Positions 28,552 through 39,221 of a stretch of DNA of 64,000 nt are shown here, one piece after another. Under the pieces are notes generated by a model. The model did no database searches, had not been told where the DNA came from, and saw only the letters and a program-made list of their open reading frames with translations. The translations under genes were made by a program, and so were the position numbers. This DNA is from Vibrio sp. 10N.261.55.A7 (GTDB lineage Bacteria > Pseudomonadota > Gammaproteobacteria > Enterobacterales > Vibrionaceae), in contig NZ_MCWZ01000299.1 of NCBI RefSeq assembly GCF_002877365.1, forward strand, positions 1 to 64,000. Reading direction: 5' to 3'. Every line of letters starts with the position of its first letter. The stretch's first letter is position 1.

Positions 28552-30237
28552 ATGCTCACAAACCTCCCAGCTATCTTGCGCCAGGCTGACTTAATCAGCT
28601 TGGTGCAAGAACAGAATGTGATTGAACATGTTAATGCTTCCGGTATGTCTGTACCTGAAGCATTACTCGATCTTGAGCTGTTCGATCACCAAGATCTAAC
28701 CCAGCAGTTGAGTCATATCTTTGGCTTAACGCCAACAGAACTATCCCACTACGATTACGCCACTTTGTGTCATAACCTTGGCCTGCGAGAGTTGATCACT
28801 CGTTTTCAAGCATTGCCAGTACAGAATAACGGACTGGTTCTATCAATAGCGGTTTCAGACCCGACAAACAGTGAACTCGAAGACGAATTTCGCTTTGCAT
28901 CCGGTTTACAGGTCGAACTTGTTCTAGCCGATTTTAAAGAACTACAAGCCGCGATTCGTCGCTTGTACGGTCATGCTGTCTCAATGCAGAGTTCATCCAA
29001 TAAAGAGATCAGCCAGGATGAATTAGCAAGCTTAGTTGACGTCGCCGATGATGAACTGCAATCCATAGAAAACCTCAGCCAAGATGATGCGCCAGTAAGT
29101 CGCTTTATCAATCAAGTATTACTTGATGCAGTACGTAAAGGAGCTTCAGATATCCACTTTGAGCCCTACGACGACAGCTATCGAATTCGGCTAAGGTGCG
29201 ATGGAATATTAGTCGAAACCCAAACACCAGCAAGCCAACTCAGTCGTCGACTCTCAGCAAGATTAAAGATTTTGGCCAAGCTTGATATTTCAGAGCGTCG
29301 ATTACCTCAAGATGGGCGAATCAAACTCAAGCTCAATGATGTCACCGCAATTGATATGCGTGTTTCAACACTTCCGACGTTGTGGGGAGAGAAGATTGTA
29401 TTGAGGTTACTTGATAGCAGCAGTGCAAACCTTGATATCGATAAACTGGGATACAGTGACACGCAAAAGAAACTCTATCTTGATGCGCTTAAAAAGCCGC
29501 AAGGCATGATATTAATGACAGGCCCAACTGGAAGCGGTAAAACCGTATCCCTCTATACTGGGCTTAGCATCCTCAATACGCCAGAAGTCAATATTTCAAC
29601 TGCCGAAGATCCTGTCGAAATCAACTTATCAGGCATCAACCAGGTACAAGTTCAACCCAAAATCGGATTTGGTTTTGCCAAAGCTTTACGATCTTTCTTA
29701 CGTCAAGATCCTGATATCGTCATGGTTGGTGAAATCCGCGATCTCGACACCGCTGAAATTGCGATTAAAGCCGCCCAAACAGGGCACTTAGTGCTATCAA
29801 CACTGCACACCAATTCTGCGGCAGAAACCGTTGTTCGGTTAAGCAATATGGGAATCGAAGCCTTTAATTTGGCCTCTTCTCTTAGTTTGATCATTGCTCA
29901 GCGTCTCGCTAGAAAACTCTGCTCGCATTGCAAACGCCCTCACGACGATAAAGCCCTATTTGAAAAACACGCGATTAGTGAAGAAATCACGATCTTTGAA
30001 GCCAACCCACATGGCTGTAACGAGTGCAATGCTGGCTACTCTGGGCGTACCGGCATCTATGAGGTCATGCCATTTGATGCCGAACTCGCGAGCGCAGTTA
30101 TTCAAGGGGCTTCTATGATCGAGATTGAAGAACTGGCTGAAAGTCGCGGCATGCAAACCCTGCAGCACTCTGGTATTGAAAAACTCAAACAAGGGATCAC
30201 CAGTTATGCCGAGTTGCAGCGCGTACTCTACTTTTGA
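28552..30237 (+). CDS. pilB: Type IV pilus assembly ATPase PilB
   Basis: Hexameric cytoplasmic motor that drives pilus extension. The 561 residues have a GspE N-domain, then Walker A GPTGSGKT (about 324-331), the Asp box, and Walker B around DPDIVMVGEIRD (about 386). A tetracysteine zinc motif is also present, CSHC...CNEC (about 457-490). It lies between pilA and pilC. Confidence 0.97.
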   Translation: MLTNLPAILRQADLISLVQEQNVIEHVNASGMSVPEALLDLELFDHQDLTQQLSHIFGLTPTELSHYDYATLCHNLGLRELITRFQALPVQNNGLVLSIAVSDPTNSELEDEFRFASGLQVELVLADFKELQAAIRRLYGHAVSMQSSSNKEISQDELASLVDVADDELQSIENLSQDDAPVSRFINQVLLDAVRKGASDIHFEPYDDSYRIRLRCDGILVETQTPASQLSRRLSARLKILAKLDISERRLPQDGRIKLKLNDVTAIDMRVSTLPTLWGEKIVLRLLDSSSANLDIDKLGYSDTQKKLYLDALKKPQGMILMTGPTGSGKTVSLYTGLSILNTPEVNISTAEDPVEINLSGINQVQVQPKIGFGFAKALRSFLRQDPDIVMVGEIRDLDTAEIAIKAAQTGHLVLSTLHTNSAAETVVRLSNMGIEAFNLASSLSLIIAQRLARKLCSHCKRPHDDKALFEKHAISEEITIFEANPHGCNECNAGYSGRTGIYEVMPFDAELASAVIQGASMIEIEELAESRGMQTLQHSGIEKLKQGITSYAELQRVLYF

Positions 30238-30261
30238 TTGCACAGATAAGAATGTTTACTG

Positions 30262-31488
30262 ATGAAAAAAATGAAAGCGATTCAACTCAAAAATTTCCGT
30301 TGGAAAGGCATCAACAGCGTTGGAAAGAGTGTATCAGGCCAACTCTTAGCGTTAACCGAACTCGAGGTTAGAGAAAAGCTCAAAGAGCAGCACATTCAGG
30401 TCAAAAAAATCAAGAAGAGCAATGTTTCACTGCTCACTCGTTTATTTCACCGAGTCAAAGCAAAGGATATTACAATCCTCACTCGCCAACTCGCCACAAT
30501 GCTGACCACGGGTGTTCCAATCGTTCAAGCACTCAAGTTGGTGTCAGATAACAATCGCAAAGCGGAAATGAAATCGATACTCTCGCAAGTGAGTAAAGGC
30601 GTTGAAGCCGGAACCCCCATTTCCAAAGCACTGCGCACAGCCAGTGTTCATTTCGATTCATTGTATGTCGATTTAGTAGCGACAGGAGAGCAGTCAGGAA
30701 ACCTTCCAGAAGTCTTTGAACGGCTAGCAACTTACCGTGAGAAAAGCGAGCAATTAAGAGCAAAGGTCGTCAAGGCTCTCATCTACCCAGTGATGGTCGT
30801 TTTAGTCGCACTCAGCGTCTCTTACTTGATGCTCACCGTCGTTATTCCTGAATTTGAAAGTATGTTCAAAGGGTTTGGCGCTGATCTGCCCTGGTTCACT
30901 CAGCAAGTTCTTTATCTTTCCCATTGGGTTCAAGAATACAGCCTAACCATTTTACTCTTCTTCATTGGCACTTATGTGGGCGTGAGATTGATCAGGAAGC
31001 GATCTTTTAAGGTTCGTTTATCCACCAGTCGCCTCGGACTAAAGATACCGATCATTGGCGGTGTTTTTTCAAAAGCCGCAATAGCCAAGTTCAGTCGAAC
31101 CCTAGCAACTAGTTTTAGTGCTGGGATACCGATACTCTCAAGCCTAAAAACGACGGCTAAAACCTCTGGGAATCTCTACTATCAAACGGCAATTGACTCC
31201 GTACACAGAGATACGTCAGCAGGCATGCCTATGTACATTGCCATGAGAAACACCAATGCCTTCCCTGAGATGGTTTTACAGATGGTCATGATAGGTGAAG
31301 AATCAGGCAGCCTCGATGATATGCTTAATAAAGTCGCGACTATCTATGAGTTTGAAGTCGATAATACCGTCGATAACCTAGGAAAAATTCTCGAGCCACT
31401 GATCATTGTGTTTCTAGGCGTTGTTATTGGCGGGTTAGTCGTCGCAATGTATTTACCAATCTTTAACTTAATGAGTGTATTAGGATAG
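30262..31488 (+). CDS. pilC: Type IV pilus inner-membrane platform protein PilC
   Basis: GspF-family protein that links PilB to the growing pilus. The 408 residues contain two repeats of the cytoplasmic helical domain ([20 protein letters not shown] and [19 protein letters not shown]), each followed by transmembrane segments. A final hydrophobic segment [19 protein letters not shown] closes the protein. Confidence 0.97.
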   Translation: MKKMKAIQLKNFRWKGINSVGKSVSGQLLALTELEVREKLKEQHIQVKKIKKSNVSLLTRLFHRVKAKDITILTRQLATMLTTGVPIVQALKLVSDNNRKAEMKSILSQVSKGVEAGTPISKALRTASVHFDSLYVDLVATGEQSGNLPEVFERLATYREKSEQLRAKVVKALIYPVMVVLVALSVSYLMLTVVIPEFESMFKGFGADLPWFTQQVLYLSHWVQEYSLTILLFFIGTYVGVRLIRKRSFKVRLSTSRLGLKIPIIGGVFSKAAIAKFSRTLATSFSAGIPILSSLKTTAKTSGNLYYQTAIDSVHRDTSAGMPMYIAMRNTNAFPEMVLQMVMIGEESGSLDDMLNKVATIYEFEVDNTVDNLGKILEPLIIVFLGVVIGGLVVAMYLPIFNLMSVLG

Positions 31489-31553
31489 TATGTGCTTCTG
31501 ATATGGTAGTCTCCTTTGTTGGCTGCCGTTACCCTAATTGCTCGAGTAAATAT

Positions 31554-32423
31554 ATGGAAGTGTTTGAGTTACACCCTTGGCTATTCACCACCTTTGCGGT
31601 TATTCTTGGGCTCATCGTAGGCAGTTTTTTAAATGTCGTTATTCACCGCTTACCTATCATTATGGAAAGAGAATGGCGACAAGAGTGCGCTGAGGCATTT
31701 CCTGAATATAAGATAACCCCACCTGAGGGGACGTATTCTCTAAGCATTCCACGTTCAACATGCCCAAGGTGTGATACACAATTGCGCCTTATCGACAATA
31801 TCCCGGTCATTAGCTGGTTAATGCTGAAGGGCAAGTGTCATCAATGCGCAACCCCTATCTCTGCTCGTTATCCTCTTGTGGAACTGCTCACCGCAGCATT
31901 AAGTGGCGCCGTGGCTTACTTCATGGGGCCTAGCTACTTTTCCATCGCTTTAATCTTTTTCACTTTTGTCCTCATCGCTGCAACTTTCATTGATCTAGAC
32001 ACCATGCTTTTGCCAGATCAATTAACCTTACCGCTAATCTGGTCGGGGATTACGTTAGCTCTACTTCAAATAAGCGCAGTATCTCTTCAAGATGCCGTGA
32101 TTGGTGCCATTGCTGGCTACCTTTGCCTATGGTTCGTTTATTGGGGATTCAAACTCGTCACCGGTAAAGAAGGAATGGGGTTTGGCGACTTTAAGCTGTT
32201 GTCGGCTCTAGGTGCTTGGTTAGGCTGGCAATCTCTCCCCTTGATTATTTTGCTCTCTTCCCTCGTAGGACTGGTATTTGGAATTATACAATTAAGGCTG
32301 CAGAAAAAAGGCATAGACAAGGCTTTTCCTTTTGGCCCTTATCTCGCTATTGCAGGTTGGATCAGTCTCATTTGGGGAGAACAAATTATGTCTTGGTATC
32401 TAAGCACCGCTATGGGTATCTAA
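31554..32423 (+). CDS. pilD: Prepilin peptidase / N-methyltransferase PilD
   Basis: Inner-membrane aspartic protease that cleaves and methylates type IV prepilins and type II secretion pseudopilins. The 289 residues have a cytoplasmic zinc domain with C70, C73, C95 and C98, then several membrane segments. The catalytic aspartates are near D149 ([10 protein letters not shown]) and D212 (GFGDFKLL). I chose the ATG at 31554 because the sequence matches Vibrio PilD from there; an earlier in-frame ATG at 31503 adds 17 unrelated residues. Confidence 0.95.
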   Translation: MEVFELHPWLFTTFAVILGLIVGSFLNVVIHRLPIIMEREWRQECAEAFPEYKITPPEGTYSLSIPRSTCPRCDTQLRLIDNIPVISWLMLKGKCHQCATPISARYPLVELLTAALSGAVAYFMGPSYFSIALIFFTFVLIAATFIDLDTMLLPDQLTLPLIWSGITLALLQISAVSLQDAVIGAIAGYLCLWFVYWGFKLVTGKEGMGFGDFKLLSALGAWLGWQSLPLIILLSSLVGLVFGIIQLRLQKKGIDKAFPFGPYLAIAGWISLIWGEQIMSWYLSTAMGI

Positions 32424-32462
32424 TTGTTCTGCTAGTCGATTTACTATTTAGGAAACGTAACC

Positions 32463-33071
32463 ATGACATATGTAGTAGGCATTACTGGTGGAATAGCGAG
32501 TGGGAAAACAACCGTTGCCGATCTTTTTCATCAACACTTTAATATCGATATTGTTGATGCCGATGTCATCGCTCGTGAAGTAGTACTCCCTAACACGACT
32601 GGACTCAACGCCATCATAGAGCATTTCGGACAGAGTATTGTCGATGAGAGTGGCGCTTTGAACCGCGCTAAGTTACGAGAGAAAATATTTTCTAATCCGT
32701 TAGAAAAGCAATGGTTAGATGAGTTGCTTCATCCCCTTATTAGACAAGAAATGAAAGCGGCCATCGAGTCGACTTGCTCGCCCTATGTATTGCTTGTCGT
32801 TCCGTTGTTGGTTGAAAATAACCTACAAATTATGACGGATCGAATTTTAGTCGTTGATGTTAATGAACAGACACAAATCCAAAGAACAATGGAACGAGAT
32901 GGCGTGCCCGAAGAGCAGGTCAAATCAATTTTAGCATCACAATCAACACGAGAAGAGAGACTGAAGTTTGCTGATGATGTGATTAAAAATGATACGAAAA
33001 ACAGAGAACTTTTGCCTTATATCACAGAATTACATCAAAAGTATCTGGCTATTAGTAGTAAAAATCGGTGA
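32463..33071 (+). CDS. coaE: Dephospho-CoA kinase
   Basis: Last step of CoA synthesis, phosphorylating the 3'-OH of dephospho-CoA. The 202 residues start with the P-loop [13 protein letters not shown], followed by DADVIAREV and the lid region. The position after pilD and before zapD and yacG matches many gammaproteobacteria. Confidence 0.96.
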   Translation: MTYVVGITGGIASGKTTVADLFHQHFNIDIVDADVIAREVVLPNTTGLNAIIEHFGQSIVDESGALNRAKLREKIFSNPLEKQWLDELLHPLIRQEMKAAIESTCSPYVLLVVPLLVENNLQIMTDRILVVDVNEQTQIQRTMERDGVPEEQVKSILASQSTREERLKFADDVIKNDTKNRELLPYITELHQKYLAISSKNR

Positions 33072-33103
33072 GAATAACAAAGAGACATTCTAAGGCGATA
33101 TCC

Positions 33104-33844
33104 ATGACCACCCATAAGTTTGAACATCCTCTCAACGAAAAAACACGCATCTATTTGCGAGTAGAAGCGCTACTCCGCCAACTTGATGTGTCATCACAGT
33201 TTTCTGATGATCTTCAACACCTTCTGTTCTTCCGCTCTCTTTTTGATCTGTTAGAAATCTTTGAGCAAATACAGCTTAAAAGTGAGCTAGCGAAAGATAT
33301 TGAGAAGCAGCGCCTAACGTATAAAAGTTGGTTAAACGTCGATGGCGTTGATCAAGCAATGCTTCTGGATGTCCTCAAAGAGGTCGATCTTGTTCATGGT
33401 AAACTAATGACTGCCGAGCGTTTTGGTCAGTCCCTTAAAGAAGACCGATTCATTAGTACCATTCGACAACGCTTTAACCTGCCGGGTGGCTCGTGCTGTT
33501 TTGACCTTCCTGCTTTACACCATTGGTTACATCTGCCCACTACGCAAAAAGAGCACGATACTAATCAATGGCTAGAAACACTAACCCCCCTGTCTGATGC
33601 CTTAACACTCTGGCTTAAGCTAGCGAGGGAGACGGGTTATTTTCAGCCTCAACAAGCCAGCAATGGTTTTTTCCAAAGTGATGCTGAAGATGCCAATATT
33701 CTACGCTTAGAGATACCACTGCAATACGGAGTGTATCCAATGATTTCTGGGCACAAGAACCGATTCGCCATTAAGTTCATTGATTTTAAATCAGGCCAAG
33801 CATGCACTCAGGACATACAATTTTCACTCGCTGTCTGCAGTTAG
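33104..33844 (+). CDS. zapD: Cell division protein ZapD
   Basis: Cytoplasmic FtsZ-binding protein that bundles protofilaments at the Z ring. The 246 residues begin [20 protein letters not shown], the family signature. Other family stretches are [18 protein letters not shown] and [20 protein letters not shown] chose the ATG at 33104 with AAGGCG upstream; the in-frame ATG-like start at 33068 would overlap coaE. Confidence 0.95.
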   Translation: MTTHKFEHPLNEKTRIYLRVEALLRQLDVSSQFSDDLQHLLFFRSLFDLLEIFEQIQLKSELAKDIEKQRLTYKSWLNVDGVDQAMLLDVLKEVDLVHGKLMTAERFGQSLKEDRFISTIRQRFNLPGGSCCFDLPALHHWLHLPTTQKEHDTNQWLETLTPLSDALTLWLKLARETGYFQPQQASNGFFQSDAEDANILRLEIPLQYGVYPMISGHKNRFAIKFIDFKSGQACTQDIQFSLAVCS

Positions 33845-33972
33845 GTACTATGGTTAATAGCTCTAACTCATTATTCCGTCCATAAACACCTAAAGCTTTA
33901 AAGCCAATATCTGTTTGCATTCCTGCTTTCAAGAACCGACAATATCGGCACTATCAATACGAGACAGTTACC

Positions 33973-34170
33973 ATGTCAAAAAAAATCACGATTGTTAAAT
34001 GTCCCCAATGCAATGAAGGTGTTGAATGGGGAGAGCAGAGCCCTCACCGCCCTTTTTGCAGCAAACAGTGCCAAATGATAGATTTTGGTGAATGGGCAGA
34101 TGAAGAAAATACCATTGCTGGTGCACCAGACATGTCAGACAGTGACGGTTGGTCAGAAGACCCATATTAA
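33973..34170 (+). CDS. yacG: DNA gyrase inhibitor YacG
   Basis: Small zinc protein that binds GyrB and inhibits gyrase in E. coli. The 65 residues carry the four-cysteine site CPQC near residues 12-15 and CSKQC near residue 30, and an acidic tail. It is the last gene of the pilABCD-coaE-zapD-yacG run. Confidence 0.93.
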   Translation: MSKKITIVKCPQCNEGVEWGEQSPHRPFCSKQCQMIDFGEWADEENTIAGAPDMSDSDGWSEDPY

Positions 34171-34195
34171 AAAAGCGAACATCGAATTAATTTAA

Positions 34196-34226
34196 AGGTT
34201 GAAGCCATTGGTCTCAGCCTTTTTTA
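34196..34226 (+). terminator. Terminator after yacG
   Basis: A GGTTGA...TCAGCC outer stem (with a G-U pair) and a short inner GCC/GGT helix are followed by six Ts. Confidence 0.7.
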
Positions 34227-34230
34227 TTAT

Positions 34231-34373
34231 CCATTTTACTTCACGCGCAAAAGTAAAATGGATTGAGATTTAAGCGACGGAAGAATTTCCTAAAACAAGA
34301 AAGAGGAACGGAGTTTACGATAGTAAATGAGTACCGATGACGCAGTAATAGGGAATACTAACCAGCTTAAATC
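34231..34373. other. Unexplained structured intergenic segment
   Basis: Between the yacG and rplS terminators lies a non-coding stretch rich in inverted repeats. These are an 11-bp perfect repeat (34231-34241 with 34251-34261), TTTAC-GATA-GTAAA (34314-34327), and GATTTAAGC (34267-34275) matched by GCTTAAATC (34365-34373) about 107 bp apart. The last pair could be the ends of a small repeated element or the closing stem of an RNA. I see no open reading frame worth calling. Confidence 0.4.
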
Positions 34374-34383
34374 CAAGACATAA

Positions 34384-34412
34384 AAAAGCGGGGTCCAATA
34401 GACCCCGCTTTT
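34384..34412. terminator. Terminator of the rpsP-rplS operon
   Basis: A 12-bp perfect stem (34384-34395 with 34401-34412) with a 5-base loop and A/T flanks lies just 3' of the leftward rplS. Confidence 0.88.
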
Positions 34413-34436
34413 CTTATGAGAACGCTAGTTATAGCA

Positions 34437-34790
34437 TTACTTCTTAGTAAGTTTCTCGCGGATACGAGCTGACTTACCAGAACGCTCACGTAGGTAGTAC
34501 AACTTGGCACGACGTACTGCACCACGGCGTTTAACTTCGATGCTATCAACCATTGGAGAATGTGTTTGGAATGCACGCTCAACACCTTCACCGTTTGAAA
34601 TCTTACGTACAGTGAAAGCAGAGTGTAGACCACGGTTACGGATAGCGATTACAACGCCTTCAAAAGCTTGTAGACGCTCACGATCACCTTCTTTTACCTT
34701 AACTTTAACTACAACAGTGTCACCTGGTGCAAATTTAGGTAGGTCTGATTTTAGTTGCTCTTCTTCAAGAGCCTTGATGATGTTACTCAT
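34437..34790 (-). CDS. rplS: 50S ribosomal protein L19
   Basis: Large-subunit protein at the subunit interface. The 117 residues contain [29 protein letters not shown] and the basic [17 protein letters not shown] ending. Last gene of the leftward rpsP-rimM-trmD-rplS operon. Confidence 0.98.
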   Translation of the reverse strand: MSNIIKALEEEQLKSDLPKFAPGDTVVVKVKVKEGDRERLQAFEGVVIAIRNRGLHSAFTVRKISNGEGVERAFQTHSPMVDSIEVKRRGAVRRAKLYYLRERSGKSARIREKLTKK

Positions 34791-34838
34791 TTTTAAAATT
34801 CCTAGAATAAACTGATACTAAATAAAATAGGTTACTGC

Positions 34839-35588
34839 TTACTTTTTATCGGAGCGATATTCTCGAATAAATTCAGCCAGTAATTGTTCCTGTTCGTCAG
34901 TCAGAGCTAGGTTTTCCAGAAGCTCTGGTCTTCTAAGCCAAGTACGGCCTAACGATTGTTGTAATCGCCAGCGACGAATGTCCTTATGGTTACCAGACAT
35001 CAATACCGAAGGTACGGATGTGTCATCTAGCACCTCAGGGCGCGTATAGTGGGGACAATCTAACAAACCATTTGCAAAAGAATCTTCTTCTGCTGATGCG
35101 AAATCTCCAAGTACACCCGGAACAAACCGAGAGACTGAATCAATCAGCGTCATGGCTGGCAATTCGCCACCCGTCATTACAAAATCACCAATTGACCATT
35201 CTTCGTCAACTTCGGATTGAATAATGCGCTCATCTACCCCTTCATAGCGACCACAAATAAGAAGCAAGTTCTCGTTTGTTGCCAGCTCTTCAACCCCTTT
35301 CTGGTCGAGTTTTCGACCTTGAGGTGAAAGGTAAATAACCTTCGTCTTTCCCGGTGAGGCTTGCTTTGCTGTATGAATAGCATCGCGCAAAGGCTGAACC
35401 ATCATAAGCATGCCAGGACCACCACCGTAAGGTCTATCATCAACAGTGCGATGTTTATCATGAGTGAAATCGCGAGGATTCCATGTCTCAATAGATAAAA
35501 GACCTTTCTTTACCGCTTGACCTGTTACTCCAAAATCAGTAACTGAACGGAACATTTCAGGAAATAGGCTAATTACGCCAACCCACAT
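34839..35588 (-). CDS. trmD: tRNA (guanine-N1-)-methyltransferase
   Basis: Methylates G37 next to the anticodon, preventing frameshifts. The 249 residues show the knotted SAM site with [25 protein letters not shown] and [14 protein letters not shown]. It lies between rimM and rplS. Confidence 0.98.
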   Translation of the reverse strand: MWVGVISLFPEMFRSVTDFGVTGQAVKKGLLSIETWNPRDFTHDKHRTVDDRPYGGGPGMLMMVQPLRDAIHTAKQASPGKTKVIYLSPQGRKLDQKGVEELATNENLLLICGRYEGVDERIIQSEVDEEWSIGDFVMTGGELPAMTLIDSVSRFVPGVLGDFASAEEDSFANGLLDCPHYTRPEVLDDTSVPSVLMSGNHKDIRRWRLQQSLGRTWLRRPELLENLALTDEQEQLLAEFIREYRSDKK

Positions 35589-35615
35589 GTGTTCTCTCGC
35601 TCTATGATTTTAAAG

Positions 35616-36146
35616 TTAGAATCCAGGATCCCAGTCAACTTCGATCCGTTGAGCTTCACGATCAACTTTCTTGATCACTTGCTCTTCAAGAAACGGGATT
35701 AATCGTTCCTTTTGCCCGAAAGCATCTTTTAGATTTGCTTTCACTACGAGAACATCGTTAGAGCCAGTTTCTAATACATCAGAAACCTTACCCAAGTCGT
35801 AACCTTTATCGGTCACTACTTGCATCCCAAACAATTCACGCCAGTAGAACTCATCTTCTGACAATTCAGGTAATGATGCAGGGTTAATAGCAATTTCGAA
35901 ATTAGTCAGTAAGTGCGCTTCTTCGCGAACTTCCAAACCGGCCAGTTTAGCCACCATAGCTTTGTTATGGCGCTTCCAGCTTTCTACTTTGTACTCAACC
36001 CACTCGCCCTTTTGTTTAATAAACCAAGGACTGTAATCGAATATGCTTTCAGCATTGTCTGTGTAGGAAAAAACTTTAAGCCAGCCGCGAATGCCATAGG
36101 TAGCACCAAACTTGCCCATAACAATTTTTTCGTTTTGCTCACTCAT
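35616..36146 (-). CDS. rimM: Ribosome maturation factor RimM
   Basis: Assists 30S head assembly with S19. The 176 residues include [19 protein letters not shown] (N-domain) and the PRC-barrel part with [12 protein letters not shown] and [16 protein letters not shown] chose the ATG at 36146 because AAAGGAAAA lies at good distance before it; the ATG at 36170 lacks a ribosome binding site. Confidence 0.96.
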   Translation of the reverse strand: MSEQNEKIVMGKFGATYGIRGWLKVFSYTDNAESIFDYSPWFIKQKGEWVEYKVESWKRHNKAMVAKLAGLEVREEAHLLTNFEIAINPASLPELSEDEFYWRELFGMQVVTDKGYDLGKVSDVLETGSNDVLVVKANLKDAFGQKERLIPFLEEQVIKKVDREAQRIEVDWDPGF

Positions 36147-36214
36147 TGTTTCTTTTCCTTTCATCGACATAAGCTAATATCTTCACTCGTTAATTCTGCA
36201 ATTAACAGTAAAAA

Positions 36215-36463
36215 TTAAGCCGCTTTCTTAGCGTCTTTAACTAGCTTAGCTACGCGGTCAGATACAGATGCGCCTTGACCAACCCAGTGGTTAACGCGAT
36301 CTAGGTCTAGACGTAGACCTTCTTCTTGACCAGTAGCAGTAGGGTTAAAGAAACCTACTTTCTCGATGAAACGGCCAGTTGCTGCATTGCGGCTGTCCGC
36401 TACTACGATTTGATAGAATGGGCGTTTTTTTGCGCCGTGACGTGCCAAACGAATGGTTACCAT
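36215..36463 (-). CDS. rpsP: 30S ribosomal protein S16
   Basis: Small-subunit protein, 82 residues, beginning [20 protein letters not shown] with [10 protein letters not shown] following. It heads the rpsP-rimM-trmD-rplS operon. A CCCCAA/TTGGGG pair at 36498-36532 in its leader could form a hairpin. Confidence 0.98.
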   Translation of the reverse strand: MVTIRLARHGAKKRPFYQIVVADSRNAATGRFIEKVGFFNPTATGQEEGLRLDLDRVNHWVGQGASVSDRVAKLVKDAKKAA

Positions 36464-36546
36464 GTCGTCCTCTTTGCTTTCTCAAAAATAAAATTAACCC
36501 CAATAACCGTACACAAAAGTGACAGTTTGGGGTCTCGTGCCAAAAT

Positions 36547-36581
36547 AAAGCCTCGGAATTTTACTCTTATTCCGAGGCTTT
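36547..36581 (-). terminator. Terminator after ffh
   Basis: A 13-bp perfect stem (36547-36559 with 36569-36581) and a T-rich tail on the leftward transcript lie between ffh and rpsP. Confidence 0.82.
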
Positions 36582-36697
36582 GCAAGGTATTTAGCTACTT
36601 TTTCGCCACCACAAATTGTCAGATTAATTTGTGATTTAGCTAACAGCTTGATAATAAAGTTAGCGTAGGCGTAATGAATGAAATATGAACTGGCGAA

Positions 36698-38101
36698 TTA
36701 TCGACCAAACGGGTTAAAGCCACCGCCGCCCATACCACCCATGCCGCCCATTCCACCGCCGCCCATCATGCCTTGCATGTTGCGCATCATGCCTTTCATC
36801 CCACCTTTCTGCATTTTCTTCATCATCTTCTGCATCTGAGTGAACTGTTTCAGCAAACGGTTGACATCTTGTACCTGAGTACCAGAACCCGCTGCTATAC
36901 GTTTTTTGCGTGAACCTTTAATGAGTTCAGGACGCTTACGTTCCTTCATAGTCATTGAGTTGATGATCGCTTCCATCTGCTTAAACATCTTGTCATCAAC
37001 TTTATCTTTGACGTTATCTGGGACGTTATTCATGCCTGGAAGCTTATCCATCATTCCCATCATGCCGCCCATGTTTTGCATCTGGCCCAGCTGTTCGCGG
37101 AAATCTTCTAAATCAAAGCCTTTCTTCTCTTTGAATTTCTTTGCCAGCTTGTCCGCTTTTTCGGTATCAACGTTACGCTGAAGATCTTCAATAAGAGAAA
37201 GAACATCACCCATGCCGAGAATACGTGATGCAACACGATCTGGGTGGAAGGGTTCAAGCGCGTCCGTTTTTTCACCCACCCCCAAGAACTTAATTGGCTT
37301 GCCGGTAATATGGCGAACAGACAAAGCTGCACCACCACGGGCATCACCATCAACCTTGGTCAGAATGACACCCGTTAACGGCAGCATGTCGCCAAAGGCT
37401 TTCGCCGTATTCGCCGCATCCTGACCTGTCATTGCATCAACAACAAACAGAGTCTCTACTGGGTTTATAGCGGTATGAAGCTCTTTGATCTCAGCCATCA
37501 TATCTTCGTCGATAGCTAAGCGACCTGCCGTATCAACAAGAAGAACGTCGTAGAATTTTTTCTTGGCGTGATCGATTGCAGCATTGGCAATATCAATCGG
37601 TTTTTGATCCGCTGAGGATGGGAAGAAATCCACACCCACATCAGCAGCAAGCGTTTCCAGTTGCTTGATCGCAGCGGGACGATAAACGTCGGCAGAAACG
37701 ACCAGAACTTTCTTCTTGTCTTTCTCACTTAGGAGCTTGGATAATTTACCAACACTGGTTGTTTTACCCGCTCCTTGCAAACCCGCCATAAGAATAACGG
37801 CTGGCGGTTGAGCGGCTAAATCTAGCGCTTCATTGGACTCACCCATGACCGCTTCAAGCTCTGCTTGAACAATCTTGATGAATTCTTGGCCAGGAGTAAG
37901 AGATTTAGAAACCTCTACACCGACTGCGCCTTCTTTCACGCGTTTTACGAAATCACGAACGACAGGGAGTGCAACGTCCGCTTCTAGTAACGCCATGCGA
38001 ACTTCACGCAGCGTCTCTTTAATATTATCTTCGGTCAAACGACCTTTACCGCTGATGTTTTTCAGCGTTTTGGATAATCGATCGGTTAAATTGTCAAACA
38101 T
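36698..38101 (-). CDS. ffh: Signal recognition particle protein Ffh
   Basis: GTPase that with 4.5S RNA targets membrane proteins to FtsY/SecYEG. The 467 residues have an N-domain, G-domain with GLQGAGKTTSVGKL, DTAGRLAIDEDMM and TKVDGDARGGAALS, and a methionine-rich M-domain. The tail is a run of GGM repeats ending GGGGFNPFGR. It diverges from ypjD by 192 bp. Confidence 0.98.
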   Translation of the reverse strand: MFDNLTDRLSKTLKNISGKGRLTEDNIKETLREVRMALLEADVALPVVRDFVKRVKEGAVGVEVSKSLTPGQEFIKIVQAELEAVMGESNEALDLAAQPPAVILMAGLQGAGKTTSVGKLSKLLSEKDKKKVLVVSADVYRPAAIKQLETLAADVGVDFFPSSADQKPIDIANAAIDHAKKKFYDVLLVDTAGRLAIDEDMMAEIKELHTAINPVETLFVVDAMTGQDAANTAKAFGDMLPLTGVILTKVDGDARGGAALSVRHITGKPIKFLGVGEKTDALEPFHPDRVASRILGMGDVLSLIEDLQRNVDTEKADKLAKKFKEKKGFDLEDFREQLGQMQNMGGMMGMMDKLPGMNNVPDNVKDKVDDKMFKQMEAIINSMTMKERKRPELIKGSRKKRIAAGSGTQVQDVNRLLKQFTQMQKMMKKMQKGGMKGMMRNMQGMMGGGGMGGMGGMGGGGFNPFGR

Positions 38102-38293
38102 CTCTTTTACTCTTCGCTATCAGGCGACAAATTAAGGTGAGTATACATTAGCCACGGATGGAGTCATACCCGTTGTCATAGCCTTCTTAAGAATTGATCT
38201 CTCATCTATTGCAATTCGATCAAGATATACGATAGCCCAAGCGCTTGATGCAGGGTATAATTCCCTCAATTGACTAAATAATTTGTGGCATGA

Positions 38294-39088
38294 ATGGATA
38301 ACGTAATCGCTGTTGCTTCTGCAATTTTATACACACTTGCAATCGCAACTATTATTCCTGGGCTGGTTCAGCAAACGGGAATAAGATCAAAAACAGTCTT
38401 TGTAAGCGCAGCCCTTGCGTTGGCTTTTCATGGCTGGTTATTGAGCGACCTAATCCTAGATGGAAGCGGACAAAACCTCAGCATCCTCAATGTCGCTTCT
38501 CTTATCAGTTTCATCATTTCTCTGGTAATGAGCCTTGCCATGATGAAAACTCGCTTGTGGTTTTTACTGCCCGTCGTTTATAGCTTCTCGGCCATAAACT
38601 TGATAGGAGCAACTTTTATATCGAGTGCTTTCATCACCCACTTAGAGCATCAACCTAAGCTTCTATTGCATATCTCCCTCGCCTTATTCTCATATTCAAC
38701 ACTGTCGATAGGCGCGCTTTACGCTTTACAATTGGCCTGGCTAGATCACAAGTTAAAGGTTAAAAAATCTCTGGTGATCAATCCTAACTTGCCACCGTTG
38801 ATGATGGTTGAGCGTCAGTTATTTAAGATCATCTTAATCGGAACCCTGCTACTCACCGGTACTTTGGCAACAGGCACAATCTTTGTTCAAGACATGTTCG
38901 CGCAAGGAAAAGCACACAAAGGAATTTTGTCATCCATCGCTTGGATCATATACACAACCTTACTTTGGGGACATTACCAAAAAGGTTGGCGTGGTCGTAA
39001 GGTCACCTGGTTTGCCGTTGCGGGCGCGACTCTGCTCACCTTGGCTTACTTCGGAAGTCGGTTTGTAAAAGAGATCATTCTCACTTAG
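38294..39088 (+). CDS. ypjD: CcsA-family inner membrane protein YpjD
   Basis: Polytopic membrane protein related to the cytochrome c assembly protein CcsA; its role is not established. The 264 residues have about eight hydrophobic segments and the family stretch LLLHISLALFSYSTLSIGAL. It sits between ffh and corB as in E. coli (ypjD-yfjD), which suggests but does not prove a joint role with CorB. Confidence 0.88.
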   Translation: MDNVIAVASAILYTLAIATIIPGLVQQTGIRSKTVFVSAALALAFHGWLLSDLILDGSGQNLSILNVASLISFIISLVMSLAMMKTRLWFLLPVVYSFSAINLIGATFISSAFITHLEHQPKLLLHISLALFSYSTLSIGALYALQLAWLDHKLKVKKSLVINPNLPPLMMVERQLFKIILIGTLLLTGTLATGTIFVQDMFAQGKAHKGILSSIAWIIYTTLLWGHYQKGWRGRKVTWFAVAGATLLTLAYFGSRFVKEIILT

Positions 39089-39221
39089 CTCTGGTTGTTT
39101 ACTCAGGGGTAAGTAACTCTTCTTGTTACCTTTTAATAGATTGTCAATATTTGAGACCTCATTGACATCCTCACTATTATCGGTCATAAATTAATCTATA
39201 CATAAAAAGGGAAAATTTAGA

